From Nematopogon swammerdamellus (taxonomy: Eukaryota > Arthropoda > Insecta > Lepidoptera > Adelidae): a stretch of 64,000 bases of DNA. The stretch spans positions 10,191,891 through 10,255,890 of the forward strand of contig OX336349.1 of NCBI GenBank assembly GCA_946902875.1. The letters run 5' to 3'. The notes beneath the pieces were generated by a model. It was not told the origin of the DNA, searched no databases, and saw only the letters and a list, made by a program, of their open reading frames with translations. Both the position numbers and the translations under genes were made by a program. Of this stretch, positions 24,900 through 35,500 are shown piece by piece; position 1 is the stretch's first letter; each line of letters opens with the position of its first letter.

Positions 24900-25970
24900 C
24901 CGGATTCTCGTTGAAACTGCCCTTATGATGGAGACCGGCGTCAGCTTTTACTATGCGTACGTCAAAAAATGCCTTCCGCGCTGGTTCCCAAACTGGGATT
25001 GTTTGATTGGGCTGTTCGATTCAGCTTCGCGCATGATTGTTTCAACGGTGGCTGCGCCCCATGCTACGAGTAGTTCTGTCCAATCTTTGGAATCAACTCT
25101 GTGCTGGTCATGGCCCTGCTTTACAAGACCTCCTTTTTCGCAGTTAAGAGCGTGGTTTAGGTCGAACTGCTTCTCACCACAGCCATCGCAGCAGTTTGGT
25201 AGTCCTGTTCGTTCGTATTCATAACATATAGCCAAACCGTCTCTAAATTGTGTCGCTGTGAGGTCGGTGTGGTTGTTGGAGGTGGGTACAATGGTAGCCA
25301 TTGTGATAATTTTAACTTACTGCTCTTTTTATACTCCGTTGCATTTTGGTTGGTAGTTTTATTATGACGTTCTCATACGTTATGTTTTCTTTTCTTTTTC
25401 AACTTTCCCTTGCTTCACACATCGTGGCTGTTGCATGGCGCTGGTGATCGTTAACATTTAGCTCCGAACCTGACAATATAGATTTTATTATTTTCTTGTT
25501 GGCTACAGTTGAGGTTTTATAAAATTTATGTTTAAGTTTTTTGTTGGGTCTTTTATTCCGAGACCTTCTAGTCTTGCGGGCAGTGTAAGTAATTCATGTT
25601 CTATTGTTGTAATTTCTATCTGGGTAATAGATGGAGTTAGACAAGAGGTGATGGTGTCTTTCAGTATTGCGAAGTCTTCTGCAGAGCCAGTGGTGACTCT
25701 TTGTAGGTATTGCCATTCGCATTGTAATGATTTCACGTATGCAGCGTGTACTGCTTGTGGGTTCGTTTTGCTGGCCGTAGATAATTTCTTTACACAGACG
25801 ACCCACTTGTCTATTTTACCTTGAACGTATTTACGCTTTTCAATTTCGTCACCTATAACGCCTCCGAGAAACCTGTGAGACTTAAACTGCCAAATAGTTT
25901 TGTGGCTTTCTCGTGCATGCCTTCTTTTACTATGCGATAGCTTTTTGCTGGTTCCGGAAATAACCACATT
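24900..25970 (-). mobile_element. Retroelement polyprotein fragment with Cys/His block
   Basis: Minus strand 25503-25967 (FLGGVIGDE, KSLQCEWQYLQRV, LPARLEGLGI) and then 24951-25301 ([32 protein letters not shown]). The order matches the RT-thumb-to-zinc-block order of the element at 13100-14305, but the sequence is diverged, so it is a related subfamily. Stops between the two frames (25302-25502) show it is dead. Confidence 0.75.
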
Positions 25971-28300
25971 TTGGATCTTCTTTTATTATTAGTTCTAACC
26001 AGTATTTTATATTTTTCAGTTTGCCTAAGCGGATGGAGTCGTCAGCGTACCAATTCTGTACATATTTTTCTGGTTCTATGTACAAGACGATATAGAGGTG
26101 ACGTGAATTTGCATAGTGAGAAAGAGATAGAGTTAGTCTAAAATAGACTATATTTTCCAGACAAATGTAAATTGTTTGTGTTAGAACAAGACAGGACTAG
26201 ACTAGACTTTTTGTCATTGTATTAGTGACGTTTCGTTCACAGGCACAAATTTCTCATTGACTTAAATTTTTTAGTCAGGCGCCAGACTAGAATATTGGTT
26301 TTTATAAAAGAATATATAACCACAATTGTATATGATTGTATACTAATTTATTTATATTGATGTGACCAACCAAACAATGAGCGAGTACGCGTTACCTAAG
26401 AAAAAGTAGGGGTGAAAGGAATACAGAAAACATATCCTTCCATGCAAAAGGGTACAAATAATAGTTTTATTTTAATAATGTACACATGTATTATTATTAA
26501 ATACAAATGTATTATTATTTTTCAATTAAAACCTGTTATTTTATTTATTATTTTTAAAATTGGAGTTAGGTACAAAATGAAAGATTTCGATTTTTAGAGG
26601 TAAGTTTAGCATTTTTTTCTATCGCGCGAACTTTCACGTATCGTGTTTTCACCAGTAATTAACCTAACTAAGGCATATTCTCTTTATAACATGCATTTTT
26701 TTTTCTACGTACGTATTTCCTCGAAAAACGATATTAAAATAGGTTATCTGTGTACATGAACGATGCATACACACACTCTCAAACTAATTTTACAAAGGGT
26801 ATGTCATTTTCTGGGTTCAGATTTCACTCTATCGTATCCTTGCTCTTAGCGCAGAGCAGTAGCTGTGATTCAGGTCGATGTGATTGAGAGGTTTTTTTTA
26901 TTTAGAGAAGCCGAATGACAGGAACGTGACTTACTGGAAGATTCTGCTTCTCTCGGAATTTGACCATTATCAAGACAATCTTGGCATTCCAGGGAGGTAG
27001 AGGTACTGATATAGGTAGCTATTAAGCTGCGACTGTTTTCTACTCTACGTATAGCACATCTTCCGGATGTTCATTCGCGCGAGATTTACTATAAACCATT
27101 TGTAGTCAAGAGCCCTTCTAGAAATGGCTCGCATCGATGTGACCTCAGTCACTCTCAAGATTAAAATTTGACGCATCTAATTACATACTACTATCTTCAT
27201 ACTACGTTAGGCAAATGAACATAAAAGTTTAATTACAAATTTGAAAAACTCCCTCAACAACCCATCAACAACCCTTAAAAATTAAAAAAATATATCCACT
27301 TAGTCAATTAAAGGCGTCGGGGGACCGAGTTTCACTGTTTTAACTTAGCTATGAACCATCCCGCTTCACCCAGAATAACATATTTTTTAATCGCTGTACT
27401 TATCTTTAATTTAAGTTTTCTCTGTTATATTGCTTGTGTTTTCTAAATAAAGAAATACAATAAAATAAAAATAAAGCCCGCTTTCTAATTAAGAAAACCG
27501 CATCCAAATTTGCCCATCCGTTTAGGAGCTACGATGCCACAGACAGACGGAGGCGTCAAACTTATAACACCCCTCCTTTTGCGTAGGGGGTTAAAATGTA
27601 TATGATTGTACAAACGAAAACCTATCAGTAGAATTGTGTTTTGGTGAACGAAAAGATATACATGTTTCGATTCTTCTTCGATTCGAGATCGAAATCCATT
27701 CACAATTTTTTCCGGTAATATTTTTTTCATTATAGCTTTGTAAATACCCAAATATAGTGTCTACGTACGGTACTAAAATATGCATAGGTAAGTATATGTG
27801 TATAAGCTTTTACGAAGAGCAAATGTTTTAAACAGGCAGCGCGCGGCGCCCAGTCTGGAGACCCAAGGCATTGTAATTTCCGGTATAAAATTGGGCATAT
27901 TTTTCTTCACCAAAACGCTTCATGACAAAGCTTTGTGCGTTATACAACATTTTCGAAATTTAATTTATTCCCTTTTCTGTTTATTTCCAACGCTCGCCGC
28001 TCGCATGTAGACGTAGTAGTTTCCTATCGCCAATTTTTAATTTGACATTCCTCGTACCCAATTGTTTTTTGTACTCTTTAGTTCGGTATGTTGCTAAAAG
28101 GAAATTGTTTTATTATTGGGAGTGTTACATCATCGTGGCTTGTTTTTAGGATTACGTACATCAAAAGGTATGTCTGTCTGTCCGTCTGTCAAGACGCTTT
28201 TTATCAGAAACTGGTAAAGTTAGGGTTGCAATAAATATCAAAGGTCTCTTGGAGGTGTAAAAAATTCAAGCTAAAAGATACGAGTACGACCATTTATGTC
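25971..28300. other. No gene recognised; one interspersed repeat
   Basis: About 27460-27600 holds a repeat with tccgtttaggagctacgat, cagacagacgg and cttataacacccctcc, of a kind common in Lepidoptera. The rest is AT-rich. Confidence 0.5.
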
Positions 28301-28546
28301 ACATATTTTGATTCCAGCAAACTCACTCATCAAAATCTATACGATACTTCCCGTTCACCTCAATGACGTATCATGTATTCTACTAGACCTCTTACCCGGG
28401 CAACAGCCTTCGCTCCACCGCGGTGGAGTAACCATTACGCGGAGGGACCCTCTTGAGACTAGTAGCTCGCGAGCGACCGAACGCGGCGGACGCGCCGTCC
28501 GCGCGCTCGCTGCCGTCCGTCTGCGGCTCGCATCGCGCCAGTCATT

Positions 28547-28623
28547 ATGCCCGGTTGTGTGTTGCGATATTGCAAAAATCATACCAAAAATATTGGGAAA
28601 ACTGATGGCATCTCATTTCATAG
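28547..28623 (+). CDS. THAP-type zinc-finger first exon (orphan)
   Basis: ATG opens MPGCVLRYCKNHT and ends GISFHR at a consensus donor (AG/GTAAGT, 28622-28628). The C-x(n)-C pair and the FHR end are the hallmark of the start of a THAP domain, which in many genes is split at this point. The second half of the domain (C-x2-H and the P residue) was not found. A MITE begins 33 nt past the donor. It is preceded by GC-rich sequence (28440-28540). It may be exon 1 of a host gene extending beyond what I could trace, or a P-element-like remnant. Confidence 0.6.
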
Positions 28624-28655
28624 GTAAGTATCATTTCATTGTGATCTTAATATAT

Positions 28656-29161
28656 AAGGTCTTTCAAAATTAGTTAATAGTACGCTAAGGGGGGGGGGGG
28701 GGGGGGGGGGGTCTGCATCATATAGGGAGTAAAACCTATATAAAATTTTTTGGACCTTGGGCTTTTTTTATGTAAAATGTTTTTTATGTATTTAAATAAA
28801 AAAATATGTGGTTGATTTTTATAGCCTAATCGATTCATTTTCATAACAGTAACAAAAAAGTCTTCATTACCATTTTGATGTAACACGTGTAAGTTGGTAA
28901 AAAAAATCAAATTCTTTCTATTCCATACTAATAAAACTAAAATTGTGGTTTTCACAATTTCTGAAAGAAAGAGATCTATGTGTTGGAAGACTTTTTTGTT
29001 CGTGGCATGAAACTGAAACGATTAAGAAAATAATTTTTTTTTACATTTTACATTATTATAAATTTTTTTTTGTAAAAAAAAATCTTTGTTCCTCAAAAGT
29101 GATTTATTTACGATACAGAACCCCCCCCTTAGCGTACTATTAACTAATTTTGAAAGACCTT
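28656..29161. mobile_element. MITE with about 40-bp perfect inverted termini
   Basis: Left aaggtctttcaaaattag with tagtacgctaa; right ttagcgtacta with ctaattttgaaagacctt. It is flanked by atatat on both sides, a plausible target duplication. The interior is AT-rich and non-coding. The left arm is followed by 23 G (28689-28711), the right arm is preceded by only 8 C (29121-29128). Confidence 0.9.
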
Positions 29162-29164
29162 ATA

Positions 29165-29895
29165 TATAATATCTTGTTTTCCATGTGCTTACAAATATTT
29201 GGTTCAACTGGCCAATTAGGGCTGTCACAACGCTACTTCAATTTGAAAATTTTGTACATTTTATGTATTGACCTCGCATTGCAATAACATAAGCATTATT
29301 TAATTAAACAAATAAATTGAACGCGCTCATTAGGGCTGCCACATATGAATGATTAGAAATAGAGTTCTGGGATATCATGTATGAAAGTAAATAAATATGT
29401 ATTAAACCACGTTAAAATATGAGAGTGAATTGACCGCTAATTAGGGTTGTCGCTATTCTTTTATTTTTTTTTTATTAGTAAGTAATTGAGAAATTTTCAA
29501 GAAAAAAAAATTTTTTACTAGTTTTCCACATCCTACTAAGGGATCAATACGAGAAAGATGGATAAAAATAGTCCAAGATGATACATTGTTTAAGGGAAAG
29601 TGAAAATTTAAATTTGTGTAAAGTGAAATTTAAATTATTTTGTTTAAGTACGGAGGAAGAGTTATTTTAGTTGTGTTTGTGTGTGTAGTCCAAAGTATAC
29701 CTAATGGTTTTTTTAGTTATATATATATATATATATTTTTTTTAAATAAATGCTGCACTCTTTATTTTATGTATGTTTGGTTTGGAGATTTTAAGTTTAG
29801 TCCAAGGCCAAGACCGCAGTTATTAATTCTTTATTATTAAGTTTAGTTTTTTAGATATTATTCTAGTTATTAAGTGTAGGTATTATAAGAATACA
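29165..29895. other. No gene recognised
   Basis: AT-rich, with repeated attagggctg/attagggttg words near 29215, 29330 and 29440 and a (ta)n run at about 29717. Confidence 0.5.
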
Positions 29896-29898
29896 AAA

Positions 29899-30029
29899 CG
29901 GCTTTACTCGCGGTCGAAATACGAGCTGTGTGGCTCGACGTTTCGGGCCAAACGTATGGCCCATCATCATGAGCACTCTGGCCGAACTGTCGAGCCACAC
30001 AGCTCGTATTTCGATAGTGAGTAAAGCCG
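29899..30029. repeat. Palindromic foldback sequence
   Basis: Arms cggctttactc, cgaaatacgagctgtgtggctcg and cgagccacacagctcgtatttcg, gagtaaagccg. The spacer is about 45 nt with catcatcatgagcac. Confidence 0.85.
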
Positions 30030-30511
30030 TTGTTACTTCTTAAAATGTCAAATAACCACGGTAATTTAAAAACCCATATAAGTTTAGGTATGTATTTCAA
30101 GTTATTATAGTTCTGTATTTTAAGTTTAATAAATACATAAAAACGTTTTTTTCGATTAAATTCACTATCTGTTTTCTTCTATAATCCTTTAAAACGTCCC
30201 ACTGCTAGGCACGGACTCTGCCCACTGACATAGGAGGTATTGTTTTTATTGTTGTTGTTTTATTGTTTATTGAGTATTCTTATGGCAGTCATATTGCACT
30301 CGAACTTGTCACAATTTGTTATATCCGGTTCGATTACTCGTACATGGTGACCAGTGGAAATCAGAAGCAGTTTACACAAAAATACCTTTCATAGACCAGT
30401 GTGCACTAGTTACCTAACTTTATTTTTCTTCACCGGAGCGATCGTACCTATTCGTTATGAAATGCACGTATATCAATCCTTATCAAGGAAATAAATAAGT
30501 ACATTAGTTAG

Positions 30512-30571
30512 TGCCCGGGATTTGAACCCGCAACTTCTGCATTGAGAAGCGTTACCACTAGACTACGGGCA
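30512..30571 (-). tRNA. tRNA-like sequence, probably not a functional gene
   Basis: The minus strand reads GCCCGTAGTCTAGTGG, an A-box-like start, a 5-bp anticodon-stem-like CTTCT/AGAAG, and GGGTTCAAATCCC, a perfect T-arm/B box. It is only about 60 nt long with a six-base loop and no proper variable region, so a tRNA-derived repeat head or tRNA relic is more likely than a working tRNA. Confidence 0.4.
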
Positions 30572-30579
30572 CAATTAAC

Positions 30580-31440
30580 CATAATACCTACTCGTAAAAT
30601 AATAAATCGAAAAATATATTTTTGGTAGACTAAGTGACAACCCTACGTATTCCAATGCACGTGTTGACTGACCGGCCGGGCCGGCCGGGCCGCTAGCCGC
30701 TAGTCGCTCGCTAGCTAGCCCCTCTCCCGCTCGCTTCCCGCCCCGCGCGGCTCAGCGTTCCGCCACCCCGCTACCTTACCTCATACCTCAGTTATTGGCC
30801 ATCATTTCTCTGTATTCTTTCTTCGTAGTGCTCACTCTATACATAAAATCTCTTTGGTTCACCTAGAATAATGAAATTTGGCATAAAGTACGGTCTCGTA
30901 GAACAAGTAAAGGAAAACATCAGAAATTCTAAATTTGAAGTTGTATCAAATACATATTGTTACATAGGTACATAAAAGCGTCAAAATTTGTGTTAAAAAC
31001 AAAACAAAATTATTTATTTAATAACCTTATTATTCATAACAAAACAATAAACCCCCAATTACGTGGTGGTACGGAACCTTCGGTGCGCGAGTCTGACTCG
31101 CACTTGGCCGGTTTTTTTAAAGTTAGAACAGCATTAAGGATTATGATTAGCACAGGATGTTCTAACTAAGGTATAGGCACCATTTCAGCATACTTACTTA
31201 AATTTTTTTAAACCTACCTTGATTTATAACTCCCCAGGTGATTTTCAAGAAAGCTTACTTCATAACCAACCTTGAGCGCACTCAAGCATTCACTCAAGTC
31301 TGCCTCAAAGCATTTATGCTTGCACAAACATCTGGGAGAAGCTTCCGCCATATCTGTACCCGTCGGGCTTGACTAAGTAAACAAACTGTGCCGGCGAAAC
31401 TGTCATTTTAGACTTCCATAAATGTGCTAAATATTCCGGC
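30580..31440. other. No gene; GC-rich island and repeat end
   Basis: 30665-30780 is GC-rich with ggccggg repeats. 31072-31118 carries the cggtgcgcgagt...cttggccgg repeat end found at 61985-62033. Confidence 0.5.
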
Positions 31441-31448
31441 ATCTATCT

Positions 31449-32025
31449 GGACGGCTCTTAGAGCACCTACAACACCCGCAATGTCAGCCCATGAAATATG
31501 TCCCACGTCAGTGCTTCCCTTTGATTATGCTGACTACACTGGACGAAAAACACCACAGAATAGCGATCGGCGGCCGTTTTTCTCTAGGGGCACGACGCGA
31601 TTTCTTGCTATGCGAAAAAAAAGGAACGATTTACATAGCCGCTTTTTTTATGTAAACCAGCATGGGTGGCTGTGCCGAGGGACCAATGGTGCAGTCGACA
31701 GAGCCAAAATCACCTCTCCTCGCGAAACCACGCTCAGTTAGGTGCCATGCCAGCAGATTTGCGGACTGTTGCTAGTCTGTCTAGCCCGTTAATAACGACG
31801 CTTGATTTATATGCGTCTATTTATACGCTTCTACTCCACCTTACATTCAATGTGGTGGCATCAATCTAAACGTGTTTTAATTCCTACCACCTAAGGGAAG
31901 GGACTCCGAACGACGGCCAGTCTCAAAGGTAAATCGGTCACCGCTCTAAGCTCTAACTGCGCCCGGGTCTGCACTTCACTATCGAACGTCGATCAATAAC
32001 ACCGCCGAAACTACCAAGGCTGACA
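31449..32025 (-). mobile_element. SINE-family copy split by a CR1-like LINE tail
   Basis: 31449-31635 holds the shared 3' tail on the minus strand (cctacaac, cccacgtcagtgcttccct, actggacgaaaaac). 31810-32025 holds middle and head parts (ccctaccacct-like, gaagggactccgaacg, ccaaggctgac). Between them, 31644-31805 is the CR1 3' end. The head is diverged. Confidence 0.65.
31644..31805 (-). mobile_element. CR1-like LINE 3' end, nearly identical to 2116-2285
   Basis: Same strand and almost the same sequence as the end of the LINE at 2116-2995, down to gttaataacgacgcttga (one extra base). A very short, 5'-truncated insertion. Confidence 0.9.
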
Positions 32026-32499
32026 ATATTCGAGAACAATAATTTCAATAAACTTACACTACAATGAACGCCAATGCCAACGCATTTCATTGAAATAATT
32101 CAATGCCTTCTGTCATTGATATCAATGCCTTCTGTAGAAAATTACGCGAATCTACTACGTAATTACTTGTTAAAACGAAAAACAGAACCCAATTGTGATA
32201 GATAAGCTAAATTACTTAATTTTCGGTAGGTAATTACCGGATAAGATTAGATTAGTTCTGTGGCTGTTGAGTACACATTTGAAGACCAATTAATTTAAGT
32301 GGGTATTTTATGAACTTTAATATAAGGTAGATAAGGTAGTAAAACGTTATGTTAATGTTATGAAACGTATATATTTATTTCACAGCGACATTTTTAATAA
32401 GTACCTACGAACAAACAAACGTATATACAACAATGTATGTACATTATAAAGCATCAGACCCATTACACAATATATATTACAACAGAGAATAAATTGTGT

Positions 32500-32505
32500 T
32501 TTATT
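32500..32505 (-). terminator. Candidate poly(A) signal of ALP copy A
   Basis: AATAAA on the minus strand about 70 nt after the stop codon, in AT-rich sequence. Confidence 0.45.
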
Positions 32506-32573
32506 TATATTAAAACATATAAATAATATTCATTATGTTGTGAATTGCCATTCCTTCAATAAATACTTAAAAT

Positions 32574-35500
32574 TTAGATGTTGATTCTGACTATCATTGC
32601 AAGAAGTGTAACCGCTATAGTGAGTATGCCTGCAGTTACGCTACCGGCAGCGTTGTCGACCGGGCACGCATGCGCACTGGGTCCGATGCACGCCGCGAAC
32701 GCCATCAGGTGCGGAATTTCGTTCTGCTCGTACAGCCCTGAGAAGATGTGCTCCCAGGGGCCACGTGCAAACACCGCCACGTCGTCGGCTCCGTGCGTCT
32801 CCGAATCCAGCAAAACTTCGGCGGGGTACATGAAGTCTGGGTCACCTGTAAATTATATTGACTTTTAGTGAATTTATTAAAAAAATTAGCTAGCATTATT
32901 CAGAAGAAATTATTTATTGCTCCACGGTCTTTGATTGCTCCACTAAAATAAAATTGTTCACAAAGAAAACACAGTACATAGTTAGGTACAGTCATAATGA
33001 GGTGCATAGATGGACTTATCTCTTTTAGAAATTTCTTCTAGTCAACCTATTTAATTAAACCTATTTAATTGTTAAATGCTAATGATATTCATAGAACAAG
33101 GATTCGCCTATTTGGGTGGTTATGAAATGAATTCGTACGAGTATTGGTGCAAATCTTGGAGAAAAGTACTAATGCCCGCTATACTCGTACTAAGTATAAT
33201 ATTGTATACATATTATGGTTTACTACGACGGCCACCGATCGCTGCTCTGTGGTGCATGTTTATAAATACAATAATGCAATTACCAAAATTAATTTGTAAA
33301 ATAATGACTACTTACTATAATCCAAAACAGTGACGTCTTCTCTTATTCCATGTTCGGCATGAGGTCTGAATCCAGGTCCGTTCGTATAGCTTAAAGTCAT
33401 GTAAGGCACGTCATCGTCTCCTATATCGTCAGACGGTCCAAGAACGTCCTTTCCTCTGGACGAGTACCCGTTGAACGTCATAACGTGTGAGTGGTCCGAT
33501 GTCACCACAATCAAAGTATCAGACTGGCTGGTCAATTCGAGCGCTTTCTGTATAGCCTTATCGAACTCAACGGTCTCGTCAAGAGCCAACTGAACTCTCG
33601 TGTCGTGGTGGGCGTGATCAATACGACCTCCTGCAAATATCAATGTAGCAGTTTTACATTACCTATTAATTTCAAATCTAAATAGTTGCAGAATTGCTAG
33701 TGGCAGAATTTTAACTAGAAATATATGAGTGGTAGAAATTACATTAGTTATCAGCTATAAAAAGTTGAATTTACTCCAATGTTTCTATTTAAATCCACTG
33801 AGCCCTGTTCGAGAACTCGTTAAACTGAACTCGTAAATCGGAATATTGAAGTATAATTACATCTATTACAAATGCCTACCTTCGACAAACAAGAAGTATC
33901 CATTTTCTGATTTTTGCAGCATCTTCAAAGCGACTTCGGTGAGTTCCTCCAGTGTTGGTTCAGTCACTGGATTTCTGAGCAAGTTGTATTGCAAATGATT
34001 AGACTCAAAGAGGCCCAATAGGTAGTCGGTGTTCTCGATATCCAAGTTCAGGAGCTGTTCTCTGTTCCACACGTAGCTGCTGGTAGCATTCTTCGCGTTC
34101 TTTAACACTTTCCATTCCTCTCTGAGATCTCGACCGTCACCTCGAAATCCACGATCGCCTTCTTCATCTATATGAAGGTTGTAATCTATGAAGTTTCTGC
34201 GACCACCGCCAAGGATAACCTTTGAAAGCAATATATTTGTTATCGAGAGCGAGATCAAACCATATATAATGGAGTCAATTATCAATGAGTATAAAACAAC
34301 AAAACTTAAAGGCCCAATATGCAAATGTATGTTAATTGATCCGTAAACATAGATAATAATTATTGTTCGTCAAGTTTTAGATTGTTTTCTCACCTTAAAA
34401 TCCTTACCCGGGTATTCTTGAACTAGTTGATGTGCAATGTCCGGACAAACTGCGGGGTCGAAATTATTTGAGCTAATGTCGTAGTCGCTCTCCCAGTTAC
34501 GATTTGCGATGTGTGCGTAAGCCCCAGAAGGAGAAGCGTGAGTAATTCTGGTCGTTGTGACAATACCTGAAAATGTAAAATTGATATTCTTTTCAGACAT
34601 AGAAATAAAAATAATGGTCAATAACATTTGTGTCAATTGAAAAAAATATTATATTTTTACATGAAATATAATTTATTGTTATATTTTATACTAGCTGAGC
34701 CCGCGGCTCCGCTCGCGTGAAATTCGTATTCCAAAGAAGAATGTAAGTAACTAAGGGCGAGGCCGAAGGCCGAGCTGCGTTCAGGTAATCGATAAACCTT
34801 CTTAAAGAAAGTAACTAACTAAGGGCGAGGCCGAAGGCCGAGCTGCTTTCAGGTAAACGATAAATCTTTCTCAAATAAAGGAAGTAAGTAAGGGCGAGGC
34901 CGAAGGCCGAGCTGCGATCAGGAAGACGAAAAAAGTAATATTAATAACTAAAGAATTAAACATACCTAACAAACATTAAAATAACTATCAAAACGGGCAT
35001 TTTCAAATGTTCTTAGAGCACTTGCGGCATTACCCCGCTAGATGGCAAGGCTTACCCTTTGAATGAAGTACATAAGCCCTTGATGGCGGGACACCAGTTG
35101 CGTCAACCAGCTCAAGCCTCTTTTGGCTTCACTGCTCCACGGACCGAGGGTTTCAACAGCAAACGCAACAAATTCGAAATCTTGAATTATATTTCTATAT
35201 TTGCTGCGTTTGAGGCTCTCCGCCCCAGCCTCGGCCGCGCCAGCCGCTCTTGAAGATGTCCTAATGTGACTTGGAGCCAATGTGAGAACAAAAGTGGCGT
35301 CCCACATCAAAGAACTACCCTTAGTCCATGGCACTAAGGTGATAGCATCGGGCCTCTTGCCATCCAGCCGGGAATAACCGCGAGGTTCTAGGATGCATGG
35401 TATATTTGCCGTCAGAAGTGTGGACTTTATAATAAAATTTAAATTAAATTAACTCAATCTTAATATTAATTCACTTTATTCGAGATGGTTTAGCTTCTTC

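Noticed and set aside
30512..30571. A functional tRNA gene
   Set aside because: Good B box and A box, but the sequence is too short and the anticodon loop has six bases; listed only as tRNA-like.
34740..34930. Regularly spaced repeats that look superficially like a CRISPR array
   Set aside because: Three units of 68-69 bp with similar, not unique, spacers, repeated in inverted form nearby; they are arms of a foldback-like element in a eukaryotic intron.
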